A stretch of 64,000 bases of DNA from a virus, in IMG/VR virus record IMGVR_UViG_3300028025_002503, positions 1-64,000 of that record; one strand, given 5' to 3'. The notes beneath the pieces were generated by a model, which searched no databases, was not told the origin of the DNA, and saw only the letters and a program-made list of their open reading frames with translations. The stretch's first letter is position 1. Every line of letters starts with the position of its first letter. The translations under genes were made by a program, and so were the position numbers. Of the stretch, positions 7,569 through 17,008 are shown one piece after another.

Positions 7569-8822
7569 ATGGCTGATAATCAATATCTTCTCAACCAGTT
7601 ACAACAATTATTGAGTTGGAAAAAGAGCAAGAAGTTTTATGCAGAAAAGCTTGGAATAGGAGAAGAAGAAGTAGAGAGTCTGCTTAGAGAAATTAAAGAG
7701 TCAAAAGAAGCTATTAGAACTGAAGCAGAAACATCTGATTATATTGGTCTTCTTGAAGATGCTGTGGTTAAATATGAAGAAGATCTTGCTAGAGGTGTAG
7801 GAGAAGTGATTTTCAATTCTGCTGAAGAAATTAAATCTCTTGATGAGCTTATTGTAAAATCAAAGATTGATACAGAGAAGTGGGAAATAACTAAATATGT
7901 TCAGAACTATTGGGGAAATAGTAAAACTCCTCATTGGCAGGTTAAAGCTTGGATGGCTAAGAAATCCACTGAGCAACTATTCCAAGACTCATTCATTGAG
8001 TTTCTCAAAGAATACCAACCCACATCTAAAGAAATACCAACTCCTAGACAAAACACTGAAAAGCCTTTAGCATCTTTAATTATTAATAAACAAGACTCTC
8101 ATCTAAATAAGTTTGACATAGATGGGAACAATAATATAAACAAAAGGTTCTCTAATATTCTACAGAAGGTGGAAGTTATTGTAGACCAAGCCAGTTTATC
8201 AAATCATGTAGACACAGTGTATTATATCATTGGGTCTGATGAATTTAATAGCGAGTTCACAGGAACTACAACTAAAGGAACTCCACAACAGAACATTCTC
8301 ACCTATCATGATTCTTTTGAGAAGATTTGTAATCATGAGATAGAAATGATCACAATGCTTCTTGAGAAAGCATTTAATGTAGATGTTATTTATGTAGCTG
8401 GAAACCATGATGAGTTTGTAGGATGGCATATGATCAATTGGTTAAATGCATACTTCAAAAGTAATCTGAGAGTTACATTTGATTGTTCTCCTAAATACAG
8501 AAAGTATATAAGTTATGGAGAAACAGCAATGATGTTCAATCATGGAGATGCTATGAAGCCTGCAAAGCTTGCTAGCATATTTCCAATAGAATATAGAGAA
8601 GAATGGTCAAACAACAAGAACTTCTACATATTCACTGGAGACAAGCATCATGAAATAAGCATTGACTTTGGTGGAATTAAGTTTTATCAAATACCTGCCT
8701 TTTCAAATGCTAAGAGCTCTTGGGATGAGAAGAATGGTTACACGGGCGTAAGAGCTGAGGTTACAGGATTCCTTATAGACTTTGAACAAGGAATGACTAA
8801 CATATTCAAACAATATTTATAA
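7569..8822 (+). CDS. metallophosphoesterase-like protein
   Basis: A 417-residue protein. The C-terminal 250 residues show the ordered metal-binding motifs of calcineurin-like phosphoesterases: KQDSHLNK (D-x-H), GSDEFNSE in place of the usual GD, AGNHDEF (GNHD), FNHGD, and TGDKHHE (GDxHH for the final GHxH). The N-terminal 150 residues are charged and helical with a possible helix-turn-helix (FYAEKLGIGEEEVESLL). Such enzymes hydrolyse phosphodiester or phosphomonoester bonds, sometimes in DNA. The substrate is unknown. It is the first gene of the neck/tail operon, right behind a promoter, and its stop overlaps the next start as TAATG. The altered second motif still supplies an aspartate, so activity is plausible. 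Confidence 0.7.
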   Translation: MADNQYLLNQLQQLLSWKKSKKFYAEKLGIGEEEVESLLREIKESKEAIRTEAETSDYIGLLEDAVVKYEEDLARGVGEVIFNSAEEIKSLDELIVKSKIDTEKWEITKYVQNYWGNSKTPHWQVKAWMAKKSTEQLFQDSFIEFLKEYQPTSKEIPTPRQNTEKPLASLIINKQDSHLNKFDIDGNNNINKRFSNILQKVEVIVDQASLSNHVDTVYYIIGSDEFNSEFTGTTTKGTPQQNILTYHDSFEKICNHEIEMITMLLEKAFNVDVIYVAGNHDEFVGWHMINWLNAYFKSNLRVTFDCSPKYRKYISYGETAMMFNHGDAMKPAKLASIFPIEYREEWSNNKNFYIFTGDKHHEISIDFGGIKFYQIPAFSNAKSSWDEKNGYTGVRAEVTGFLIDFEQGMTNIFKQYL

Positions 8823-9547
8823 TGTCAACTTTAAGAAAATTAGTTTCAGATGTACGTGGTATGCACAAGTTGCTTTCCACTGACTCTCTCATTACTGACA
8901 GGGTGATAGCATCTGAAGTTAAAAATAATTCACTTCTTCTTATCAAGAGAGAAACTAATCTCAGAAAGCTCTGGGCTACGGACACTCTTTTTACAACATT
9001 GCCATGTCTTGAAATGATACAAGTTCCTATTTCAGAATGTTGTGATTATGTAGATCCTTGTTCAGTTTCAAGAAGTAGGTATAAACTGCCTCGTATATCT
9101 GAAGGAAACTATCAATATATTATTCAGGGTGTTTATTCTATAAACGCAATGAGTGGTCAAGGAAAGAAACTCAAAGAGATTACAATCAATAGATATATAA
9201 ATCTCCTGAAGCTTCCTATCATCAAGAATGAAGAATACTATTGGATTCAGAATGGTTATCTATATGTAAACAATCAATATCTGAGAGCAATCAGAATATC
9301 TGCATTGTTTGAAACAGATGTTCCAAATGAGCTTCTTTATCCAGAATGTTGTTGCGGTGAGGACATTATTGTAGAAGACTTCTGCAAGAACCCCCTTGAC
9401 AAACCATATGGTCTTCCTGGATATTTACAATCACAAGTGCTAGAGCTCACTACCAAAAAACTATTGTCTACTTATTTCTCAATTAAAACAGATCTTGCAG
9501 ATGATGGTTTGGACGGACAAGCTCCAAACGTTAAACCAACTAGTTAA
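8822..9547 (+). CDS. conserved neck/tail protein, function unknown
   Basis: A 241-residue protein with a helical N-terminus, a cysteine-containing segment (ECCDYVDPCSVSRSRY), a tyrosine-rich beta region, and a second cysteine cluster (YPECCCGEDI) before a C-terminal helix that ends in a polar tail. Both ends overlap neighbours by the TAATG arrangement. It lies directly before the IHF-fold gene, the position of conserved neck genes in crAss-like phages, so a ring or connector role is likely. No enzymatic motif is seen. Confidence 0.6.
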   Translation: MSTLRKLVSDVRGMHKLLSTDSLITDRVIASEVKNNSLLLIKRETNLRKLWATDTLFTTLPCLEMIQVPISECCDYVDPCSVSRSRYKLPRISEGNYQYIIQGVYSINAMSGQGKKLKEITINRYINLLKLPIIKNEEYYWIQNGYLYVNNQYLRAIRISALFETDVPNELLYPECCCGEDIIVEDFCKNPLDKPYGLPGYLQSQVLELTTKKLLSTYFSIKTDLADDGLDGQAPNVKPTS

Positions 9548-10020
9548 TGAGGACAAAGATAGACTGGAGGTCAGCAAGCAAAGAAAACTACAATAACTTC
9601 TGCAAGAAGCATCCAGAGATCAAACTAAGTTTTGATGATTGGAAAGATATAATATACACATTTAACGAAGCATTTAGAAATTACATTCTTGAGACAGGAA
9701 ATAGAGAAAAGCTCCCATATGGATTTGGAGAGTTCTCTATTGTAAAGAAGAAAAGAAGAAAGAAAAAAGGACTCAATGATGAGTTTGTTAATCTTCCTGT
9801 AGACTGGCAAAAGACAAAAGCTAAAGGAAAAATCATCTACAATTTCAACTACCACACAGAAGGATACTTTTTTGGATGGATGTGGTTCAAAGAAACAGTG
9901 AGAATTAAAGGTACAGACTTTTGGTATTTTAAACCATCAAGAGTTACATCAAGAATGCTTGCGCACTACATCAAAGCTGATGAAAAATATCAGCACATCT
10001 ATAGAGAATGGCAAAAATAA
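9547..10020 (+). CDS. IHF/HU-fold structural protein
   Basis: A 157-residue basic protein. Residues about 40-77 follow the HU/IHF pattern: a helix (FNEAFRNYILETGN), REKLPYGFGEF in place of the LpGFGtF turn, then a basic arm region SIVKKKRRKKKG. The C-terminal half (FFGWMWFKE, FKPSR, and a helix to the end) is additional and not part of bacterial HU. crAss-like phages encode IHF-like proteins in their structural block. It could bind DNA at the neck or simply reuse the fold as a ring component. Coupled to the preceding gene by TAATG. Confidence 0.6.
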   Translation: MRTKIDWRSASKENYNNFCKKHPEIKLSFDDWKDIIYTFNEAFRNYILETGNREKLPYGFGEFSIVKKKRRKKKGLNDEFVNLPVDWQKTKAKGKIIYNFNYHTEGYFFGWMWFKETVRIKGTDFWYFKPSRVTSRMLAHYIKADEKYQHIYREWQK

Positions 10021-10024
10021 ACAA

Positions 10025-10957
10025 ATGAGCTACTATTACAAATATAACTTCGTAAGTCCTGAACCTGTTTTCTCTATCATTAAAGAGGAACTTAAATCCT
10101 ATTTTGATACAGGAGCAGTAGATGATTTGTTGTTTCCTACATACACAGATAAATGTCTTAGAAAACTTGGAAGATCATCATATGAAATTCAAGAAACCTA
10201 TCTTGATGTAGAAGATTTTCAAGCAAGGCTCCCAGATAACTTTTTTGCTGTAAGAGAAGCATGGATGTGTACATCTGTAGATGCACGACCATACCAATCA
10301 GCAAACTCTTTTTATTCTCAAGCTGCATCAGAGACAACAATTCAAGTGAGTCCTGTTATATCTGGAGGAACTCCATGTAATAATGCAGGATGTACAGATC
10401 CTCAATGTGATGGTCACAGTTGCCTACCCTTGTTAATTCAAGCTGTCTACAAAACAAACAATGCAATTAATCGTTCTGTACAAAGGCAATATCTACTTAA
10501 ACCAGGAAACATTTCTGTAAAAGCACATTGTTCTTTGGATTGTGCAAATCTTGGTAGTTCTTCTGCTGATAGCTTTGACATTAGGGATAACAAGTTTGTT
10601 ACAAACTTTAGGAATGGTGTTGTTCATTTGGTGTTCTATGCATACGAATATGACAATGCTGGCAATCAAATGATTCCAGATAACTATCGTATTAGAGAAT
10701 TCATCGAAGCATTTATTAAATATAAAGTGTTTGAAACTCTGACAAATCAGATTAACGATGAGACATTTAACCAGATTCAACAGAAGATGGTTAACTATAA
10801 ACAACTTGCTGATGAGGCATTCATCATGGCTGATATTGAAGTTAAGAAGCAAGATGTATATGCTAAACAAAGAAGAATAGTTCAAGATTTGAACAGGTTC
10901 AATATGTACGAGTTACCTAATAGAACTAACAGGTACGGTTGGAGAAGAAACGGATAA
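10025..10957 (+). CDS. tail tubular protein, P22 gp4-like
   Basis: A 310-residue protein likely to form the first ring below the portal. The N-terminal helices (FSIIKEELKSYFDTGAVDD) and the C-terminal helical part (IREFIEAFIKYKVFETLTNQ, then a long charged helix) flank a beta-rich middle with a cysteine cluster (CNNAGCTDPQCDGHSC) that looks like an inserted metal-binding loop. The GVVHLVFYAYEYDNAGNQM strand pair resembles crAss-like gp4-type tail tubular proteins. The ATG at 10025 is preceded by the usual A-rich leader. The next gene is the giant tail hub protein, the expected partner. Confidence 0.65.
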   Translation: MSYYYKYNFVSPEPVFSIIKEELKSYFDTGAVDDLLFPTYTDKCLRKLGRSSYEIQETYLDVEDFQARLPDNFFAVREAWMCTSVDARPYQSANSFYSQAASETTIQVSPVISGGTPCNNAGCTDPQCDGHSCLPLLIQAVYKTNNAINRSVQRQYLLKPGNISVKAHCSLDCANLGSSSADSFDIRDNKFVTNFRNGVVHLVFYAYEYDNAGNQMIPDNYRIREFIEAFIKYKVFETLTNQINDETFNQIQQKMVNYKQLADEAFIMADIEVKKQDVYAKQRRIVQDLNRFNMYELPNRTNRYGWRRNG

Positions 10958-10972
10958 CTTATATAAATTACA

Positions 10973-13900
10973 ATGGCTGATCAACAACAATCAAATATAA
11001 TTCAGGAGAACAATGTTGCTCGAACTGGACTCAATATGGACCAAACGGTCAATCAAATTGAGAAAGGTAAACTTACGTATGCCCTGAATGCTGCTGTAGA
11101 AAACTTTGATGCTAGCTCTGTTAACTATCAGAATGAGCCAGGTAATGAACTATGTCTGAACTTTCCCCAAGAGTATCATTTAATTGGTACACACCATATT
11201 GTTGAACAAGCCAAACATATATTCTTTCTCACCAATCCTAACACAGGAGCTTCTGAGATTGGGTATATGGATAATAACGATTGTGTTTACAAAACACTAA
11301 TCAGCGCATTATGTCTTAATTTTAACATCAACCATCCAATCCACAAGTCTGTACACAAGATAACTAATTGCTCTACAGAAGTGTATTGGACAGATGGATT
11401 TAATTCTAGGAGATATATCGATCTTGATAATCTACCTTACAAAATTCAACCAGGCACTGATGTTTGTGAAAATCAAACAACCACTGAAATAGATTGTAAC
11501 AAACTAAACATTCAGCCAGACTTTAATATTCCTGAGCTTGAAGTTGTAGATGTTATCAATGGAGGAAATCTAATTGCAGGAACATATCAGTTTGCTATTC
11601 AATATTGTGATGCTAGTGGTGGTGCTTATACATCCTATTATTCTGTAACCAATCCTACACCAATTGCAAATCCTCAGTTTACCACTGCTGATTTTAACTA
11701 TCCTGTAGGAAGGTCTATTGTATTGAACATTAGTAATATAGATGTAACTGGTTACTACCAATATTACAACCTTGCAGTGATAAAAACTGTAAACGCTATT
11801 ACATCTGTTGAGCTTGTCGGAACATATTTCATAGATGATTCTAGTAATCAAATAACATACACTGGTCAGAACGTAACACAAATCAGACTGACAATTAATG
11901 ATATATTTGAGAAGTTTCCATATTACGAGATTGCACAAGACTTAACAGCTGTTCAAGATGTTCTTGTTTGGGACAATCTTACATCTGTAGATAGAACAAA
12001 CTATCAACAGATTGCTAATCAAATAGATCTTAAATGGCAAACTTATAAACTCCCTGCAAATGAAGATTATGCAGATGAGTTAAATGCAACCAATCTCAGA
12101 GGCTATCTCAGAGATGAAGTGTATGCATTTGAAATTGTGTTCCTGCTTAGGAACGGTAAACAGACAGATGGTTTTCATATTCCTGGTAGAGAAATATCTT
12201 TCACTGAGCTTATTCAACCAGAGGTGCATAGTACCAATCCTGACTTTATTGGAGAAGGTACAAGTGCTCCTTATTGGAAAATATACAACACAGCTTCTGT
12301 AATTGGACCAGCTATAGGAGATAATATTGGAAATGCTACACCATACCAATATGGTGAATTTGCATATTGGGAATCTACAGAAGTTTATCCATGTAATGAG
12401 AATGTTTGGGGCACTCTTGCGAACCAACCTATTAGACATCATAAGTTTCCTGATGTTCTTGTAAGTCCTATATTTGAAAGTGGTACACCTACAATTGAAC
12501 TTAATGGCACATACAGCCAACTAAAAATTGAAGATAGGGCTATATTCCCAATAGGTGTTAGAGTGGACGCACAACAAATTGCGCAGTTTATTTCTACATC
12601 TAGTTTGACACAAGATCAGAAAGATGCAATTGTTGGATTTAAGATTGTTCGTGGTGACAGGAATACAAACAAGTCTATTGTAGCAAAAGGTATTCTTAGG
12701 AACGTAGGTAAGTATACACGAGAGGAAACAGATTACTATTTTCCCAACTATCCATATAACGACCTAAGAGAAGACCCATTTCTTCTTCAGAAGAACAATG
12801 CATACAATCAAGAATGTATTACGTGGGTGTTTACGTGTGCTACAGATGGTCTTTTTGAATATACAGATTGTTATGTAAATAATACGGTGAGTGAAACAAT
12901 GATTGCTGGAAGAGAGTATACAGTTTGTTCTCTCGTTAGACCTGTTGCTGTTTCTGGAACATTTACAGGAACGCCAAATTCAGTTCAATATGATACATGG
13001 TTTATTAAATGTGATGGTATTATTGTTAAGTTTGGTTATGTTGATCCTATTACATTAGATACAGAATACATAACTCTAATCACTGCTCAATCTAGAACAA
13101 TACAAGTTGAAGTTGGAACTGAACCAACTGTATCTTTTCGTATTGGTGGATACACTAGAACACTTGTAGCTGTAAGTGGTGATGGACCAAATGAGTTTTG
13201 TTATCCTGATAACCTTGACGCATTTAATAATGACGAATCTGCATATCGACATGTGTTCAATTCTCCAGAGACATCATTTGGACAACCGTTCCTTGGAAAC
13301 ATATTAAAGCTTGAAAATGCAATTTATGGTAAAGGAGATGCGCATTTTGTACAAGTTAGAAAGAATGCAACTTATAAATTAATAACTAAGCAGGCACAAC
13401 AAGATGCCTTGTCATCTAGTGAGGCAATTGCTGATATTACAGGTACATTTGATTCAGGAGCGATGTTCACTGCATATCAAACATATCTACAGATATACAT
13501 CAATGGCATCACTAGAAGGAATTATGCCTATTCATATAATTCCATAGCTGATTATGATTATTCAGCTAACATTAATAATAACTTAGGAGTTAAACAAAGA
13601 ACTCTTGATATATCACAATACCTTATTCCTGGAGTTCAATCTGCAGGAGATAACTACAATATAAATAACTTTGAAAGAGAATCATCTGTTTATTTGAGAA
13701 CAGATGAAGATAAGACAGCTCTCCCTTTCCCAAGTAAAACTCCAAACTTACTCACACCAACTGGAGACAGTGCTATTGAAGATAAGTCTAGGTATGTTGC
13801 TTCTAACACTCCAGAAACTGACAACTGTTCAAAACCTGAGAATGTTTTTGGAATCACAACTGTTTGTTACTACGGATCAATAAAGAATGTATTCATTAAT

Positions 13901-15889
13901 CAGTGGGGACAAATTTATTCTTACGAAACTATTGATACAGGATTCCAAAGGATGTTGAATTCAAATACAGATCCTACACAAACATTATTTGGTGGTGACA
14001 CATTTATTAACAAGTTCTCTTTTAAAACTAAACTTCCATTCTTTATTGACAATAGGGTGGGGGCTCCTGATGATTCAGATGTGTTCTATGATGAAATAGG
14101 TAATGTTGCCTATCCAGAATACTGGCATTCATCTAGATCTATTCTTTATGATTATCCTGCAAGTTCTACACCATCTCCTATAACATTCAAGAATATAATA
14201 TCAATCAAGGCTCATTACTTTGATTGTCCAAATAGTCAACTACCTGCTCCTCCAGAACCTAATCCTGGAAGGACATATTATGATGGTAAGTTCTATTTGT
14301 TTGCTTATGGTATTCCTACATTTTACTGTGAGTCGACAGTGAATGTAGACCTTAGGCAAGCATTTAATAATAGGGAGGGTGAATTCTACCCACACGTGAG
14401 CACAGGTATTCCTGATGAATGGTTGCAGGAAAGCTTTGTAACTATTGCTCAAGACAATACATATTATTACAATCCAACGTTCTCTAAACAGAACAAGGAG
14501 AACTTTTTTTCTCATCTTCCTATTAATTGGACTGAGGACGTGTGTTTGACAAACTATCCATTTAGAGCAATCTATTCAGATAGACAAGAGAATTATGTTG
14601 ACAGTGATGCAAACAATTGGCTCATCTACAGACCAGTATCATCATTTGACTTTCCACAGAACTACGGAAAACTTACTTCTCTTGATGGTATTCAGAATAG
14701 AGCTGTACTTGCTAGATTTGAAAACAAGAGCTTGTTGTACAACACAATGTTGACAATTAATACAAGCAATCCTCAAGCTGCTTATTTAGGAAATGATTCA
14801 TTGTTTAGGAGTGCTCCTCCAATTGATTTTGCAGAAACAGATCTAGGATATGTAGGAAGCCAGAACAAGATGCTTCTAAAGATACCACAAGGACAAATAA
14901 CTGTAGATGCTAAAAGAGGACAAGTGTTCTTGATAACAGGTAACCAAGCTATGGATTTAACAGCATTTGGTTCTGGAGTGAACAGGTTCTTTACAGACCA
15001 TTTGGCTTTTGAGATTCTTAGATATTTCCCCACTGTAAACACAGACAATCATTTCAATGGAGTTGGTTTACATGGCGTTTATGACAGTAAGTATGATAGG
15101 GTTATTATATCTAAACTAGATTATATTCCTCTGTCAAATAATATTAAATATGATGCTGCTCTACAGAAGTTCTATATAAATGAGCTTTTTGGTAACATCA
15201 CTGTAAAAACATTTGTTGATCTCACCGATGTTACTTATTTTTGTAACAAGTCTTGGACACTGTCCTATAACGTAAATACACAAAGCTGGGTAAGTTTCCA
15301 CAGTTACATTCCCAATTGGTACATCGCTGAGAACAACTTCTTCTATTCTGGATTAAATGACAGTTGCGACCTTGAAGCAATTGCTGCTGAAGAAGTTCCA
15401 GTTGTTTATGATTGTACTCTTGCTGGAGAAATAGATGTTCTTAATTGCAATCTTGCTGGAACTATTGTTCCTCTAGTAGAATTCACTGTAGGAGCTCCTT
15501 CAGGTGTATTTAGTGCCAATTGTCCTGATAGTTTAATTGGATGGTCAGTTGACACATGGTTTGAGGTTAATGGAACTATATATTCTTTTGGAAGTACAGA
15601 AACATTTAATCTTCCACACGGAACAGTTGTTACAATAAAATCTATAGTGAAGGATGATTACTACATCTACAACCCAGGAGCTAGTTTCCAATACTGTGCT
15701 AAACAGTATGAACCGTACATTGATGCAACGATTAATAGTGTAACAACTACATACACAGATCAAATAATAAATCAAGGACTTACAGAAGGAACAGGTACAC
15801 CTAGTCCTGCAATAGTAACTTATACATTTACATTAACATATGGCAACACATATGCTTTCATAGCTTATGTAACTGACGTAACTCCATAA
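10973..15889 (+). CDS. giant tail stabilisation/hub protein (P22 gp10-like)
   Basis: A 1638-residue beta-rich protein. The N-terminal ARTGLNMDQTVNQIEKGKLT followed by repeated short beta motifs with tryptophan and tyrosine (EVYWTDGFNSRRYID) is the beta-propeller style of P22 gp10-like tail stabilisation proteins. GTYQFAIQYCDASG (about residue 203) begins a second beta domain, as in the crAss-like tail hub protein. Cysteines and asparagines are frequent; there are no membrane segments or coiled coils. The C-terminal 200 residues contain LAGEIDVL and LAGTIVPL, a short internal repeat. Position after the tubular protein and before two related smaller proteins fits the main body of a podovirus-type tail. 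Confidence 0.7.
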   Translation: MADQQQSNIIQENNVARTGLNMDQTVNQIEKGKLTYALNAAVENFDASSVNYQNEPGNELCLNFPQEYHLIGTHHIVEQAKHIFFLTNPNTGASEIGYMDNNDCVYKTLISALCLNFNINHPIHKSVHKITNCSTEVYWTDGFNSRRYIDLDNLPYKIQPGTDVCENQTTTEIDCNKLNIQPDFNIPELEVVDVINGGNLIAGTYQFAIQYCDASGGAYTSYYSVTNPTPIANPQFTTADFNYPVGRSIVLNISNIDVTGYYQYYNLAVIKTVNAITSVELVGTYFIDDSSNQITYTGQNVTQIRLTINDIFEKFPYYEIAQDLTAVQDVLVWDNLTSVDRTNYQQIANQIDLKWQTYKLPANEDYADELNATNLRGYLRDEVYAFEIVFLLRNGKQTDGFHIPGREISFTELIQPEVHSTNPDFIGEGTSAPYWKIYNTASVIGPAIGDNIGNATPYQYGEFAYWESTEVYPCNENVWGTLANQPIRHHKFPDVLVSPIFESGTPTIELNGTYSQLKIEDRAIFPIGVRVDAQQIAQFISTSSLTQDQKDAIVGFKIVRGDRNTNKSIVAKGILRNVGKYTREETDYYFPNYPYNDLREDPFLLQKNNAYNQECITWVFTCATDGLFEYTDCYVNNTVSETMIAGREYTVCSLVRPVAVSGTFTGTPNSVQYDTWFIKCDGIIVKFGYVDPITLDTEYITLITAQSRTIQVEVGTEPTVSFRIGGYTRTLVAVSGDGPNEFCYPDNLDAFNNDESAYRHVFNSPETSFGQPFLGNILKLENAIYGKGDAHFVQVRKNATYKLITKQAQQDALSSSEAIADITGTFDSGAMFTAYQTYLQIYINGITRRNYAYSYNSIADYDYSANINNNLGVKQRTLDISQYLIPGVQSAGDNYNINNFERESSVYLRTDEDKTALPFPSKTPNLLTPTGDSAIEDKSRYVASNTPETDNCSKPENVFGITTVCYYGSIKNVFINQWGQIYSYETIDTGFQRMLNSNTDPTQTLFGGDTFINKFSFKTKLPFFIDNRVGAPDDSDVFYDEIGNVAYPEYWHSSRSILYDYPASSTPSPITFKNIISIKAHYFDCPNSQLPAPPEPNPGRTYYDGKFYLFAYGIPTFYCESTVNVDLRQAFNNREGEFYPHVSTGIPDEWLQESFVTIAQDNTYYYNPTFSKQNKENFFSHLPINWTEDVCLTNYPFRAIYSDRQENYVDSDANNWLIYRPVSSFDFPQNYGKLTSLDGIQNRAVLARFENKSLLYNTMLTINTSNPQAAYLGNDSLFRSAPPIDFAETDLGYVGSQNKMLLKIPQGQITVDAKRGQVFLITGNQAMDLTAFGSGVNRFFTDHLAFEILRYFPTVNTDNHFNGVGLHGVYDSKYDRVIISKLDYIPLSNNIKYDAALQKFYINELFGNITVKTFVDLTDVTYFCNKSWTLSYNVNTQSWVSFHSYIPNWYIAENNFFYSGLNDSCDLEAIAAEEVPVVYDCTLAGEIDVLNCNLAGTIVPLVEFTVGAPSGVFSANCPDSLIGWSVDTWFEVNGTIYSFGSTETFNLPHGTVVTIKSIVKDDYYIYNPGASFQYCAKQYEPYIDATINSVTTTYTDQIINQGLTEGTGTPSPAIVTYTFTLTYGNTYAFIAYVTDVTP

Positions 15890-15900
15890 AATAAAATCAC

Positions 15901-16128
15901 ATGGCAATTTCAGCAAACATAACATTAACAACAGCAGGAGCAGATACAGGTCCTTTTAATTTGTATACAAACATAGATGGATATGTAACTCCTTTTCAAA
16001 CAGGAATTAGTAAATCAGCTTTGCAAGCTGGTTATTTATCAACAGTTATTCCTGATACTACCACTATTGTTAGAGTTAAATCGACAAGTTTGTTTTGTAC
16101 AAATTACATTGATTTATCACTACCGTAA
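15901..16128 (+). CDS. 75-residue beta protein, duplicate of the next gene's N-terminal domain
   Basis: A small beta-rich protein. Its layout matches the first 70 residues of the following gene: a strand and TTAGADTGPF, an aspartate-glycine turn, SKSAL, hydrophobic strands, and TSLFCTNYIDLSL, against KKAGKRVTMF, DRGN, PKSTL and STGLNCCGSVWNLSV. This points to duplication of one domain. Probably a tail accessory protein; no function known. Confidence 0.6.
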   Translation: MAISANITLTTAGADTGPFNLYTNIDGYVTPFQTGISKSALQAGYLSTVIPDTTTIVRVKSTSLFCTNYIDLSLP

Positions 16129-16138
16129 ATAAACAACT

Positions 16139-17008
16139 ATGGCTAAGACAATCATCATAAAGTTAAAAAAGGCTGGCAAAAGAGTGACTATGTTTTCCAT
16201 ATCTGACGATAGAGGAAACATACTTGCTACTGATGTCCCTAAGAGCACTCTGATATCAGGGCTTGCTCTTAGTGTTGATGATTCTGTGAGAGTGGTTGTT
16301 CTTACATCAACAGGACTTAATTGTTGTGGTAGCGTATGGAACCTTTCTGTTACAACAATAACTAAACCTGAACTAGCAGCTATTAAGTTTCAAGAAGTTA
16401 ACACAGCATCCATCTGGAAACATCTTGCTAATCCTGTTATATACAACACTTATTACGGATGCATCAGACCATACATTATTGAATATCCTTTTGCATATCA
16501 ATACAATGATGAGATTCTGCAGAACGTAAAAGACTATACAAAAGCATACACCTATCTATCTTCAGATGATGGTGTATTTAATGACAACAGGAGAATATCC
16601 ATCAATGGATACTTTAATAAAGCAATTCTTTATAATGATCAACAGAGTACAGGTGTGCTTGAACTTGTTGCTAAACCCATGAACAACCTGAAAGAATACT
16701 TGAAATACCCTTTATACAACACTGATAGTAAGACAATTACGTATACAAAGAGTGATAACTTCTATCAATATAATACGTTCTGGGGACTGGTGAAAGATAA
16801 ATCCCTACCTTTGTTTACAAAAACTTGTGAGTCTATGTCCATAGACAAGATTGTAAACCAAGCTAATATGGACTATTCCAAACGTAGTTTCAAAAAAGAA
16901 CCTCTAAGAGCTAAAGATTTAAAGGTGAGACACATCCTAGATGACAAATCTAATGTCCACCTAACAAGCCAATTTATCATTACACCAAGCCAAATCTCTT
17001 ACAAATAA
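16139..17008 (+). CDS. tail accessory protein, two domains
   Basis: A 289-residue protein. Residues 1-75 are a beta domain shared with the preceding small gene. Residues 85-289 are a separate domain rich in tyrosine and asparagine (YYGCIRPYIIEYPFAYQYND) with a basic conserved-looking end (MDYSKRSFKKEPLRAKDLK, then QISYK). This second domain resembles segments I associate with large crAss-like tail proteins, so it may be a detached C-terminal part of the tail hub. That is a guess. The stop overlaps the start of the first cargo gene as TAATG. Confidence 0.55.
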   Translation: MAKTIIIKLKKAGKRVTMFSISDDRGNILATDVPKSTLISGLALSVDDSVRVVVLTSTGLNCCGSVWNLSVTTITKPELAAIKFQEVNTASIWKHLANPVIYNTYYGCIRPYIIEYPFAYQYNDEILQNVKDYTKAYTYLSSDDGVFNDNRRISINGYFNKAILYNDQQSTGVLELVAKPMNNLKEYLKYPLYNTDSKTITYTKSDNFYQYNTFWGLVKDKSLPLFTKTCESMSIDKIVNQANMDYSKRSFKKEPLRAKDLKVRHILDDKSNVHLTSQFIITPSQISYK

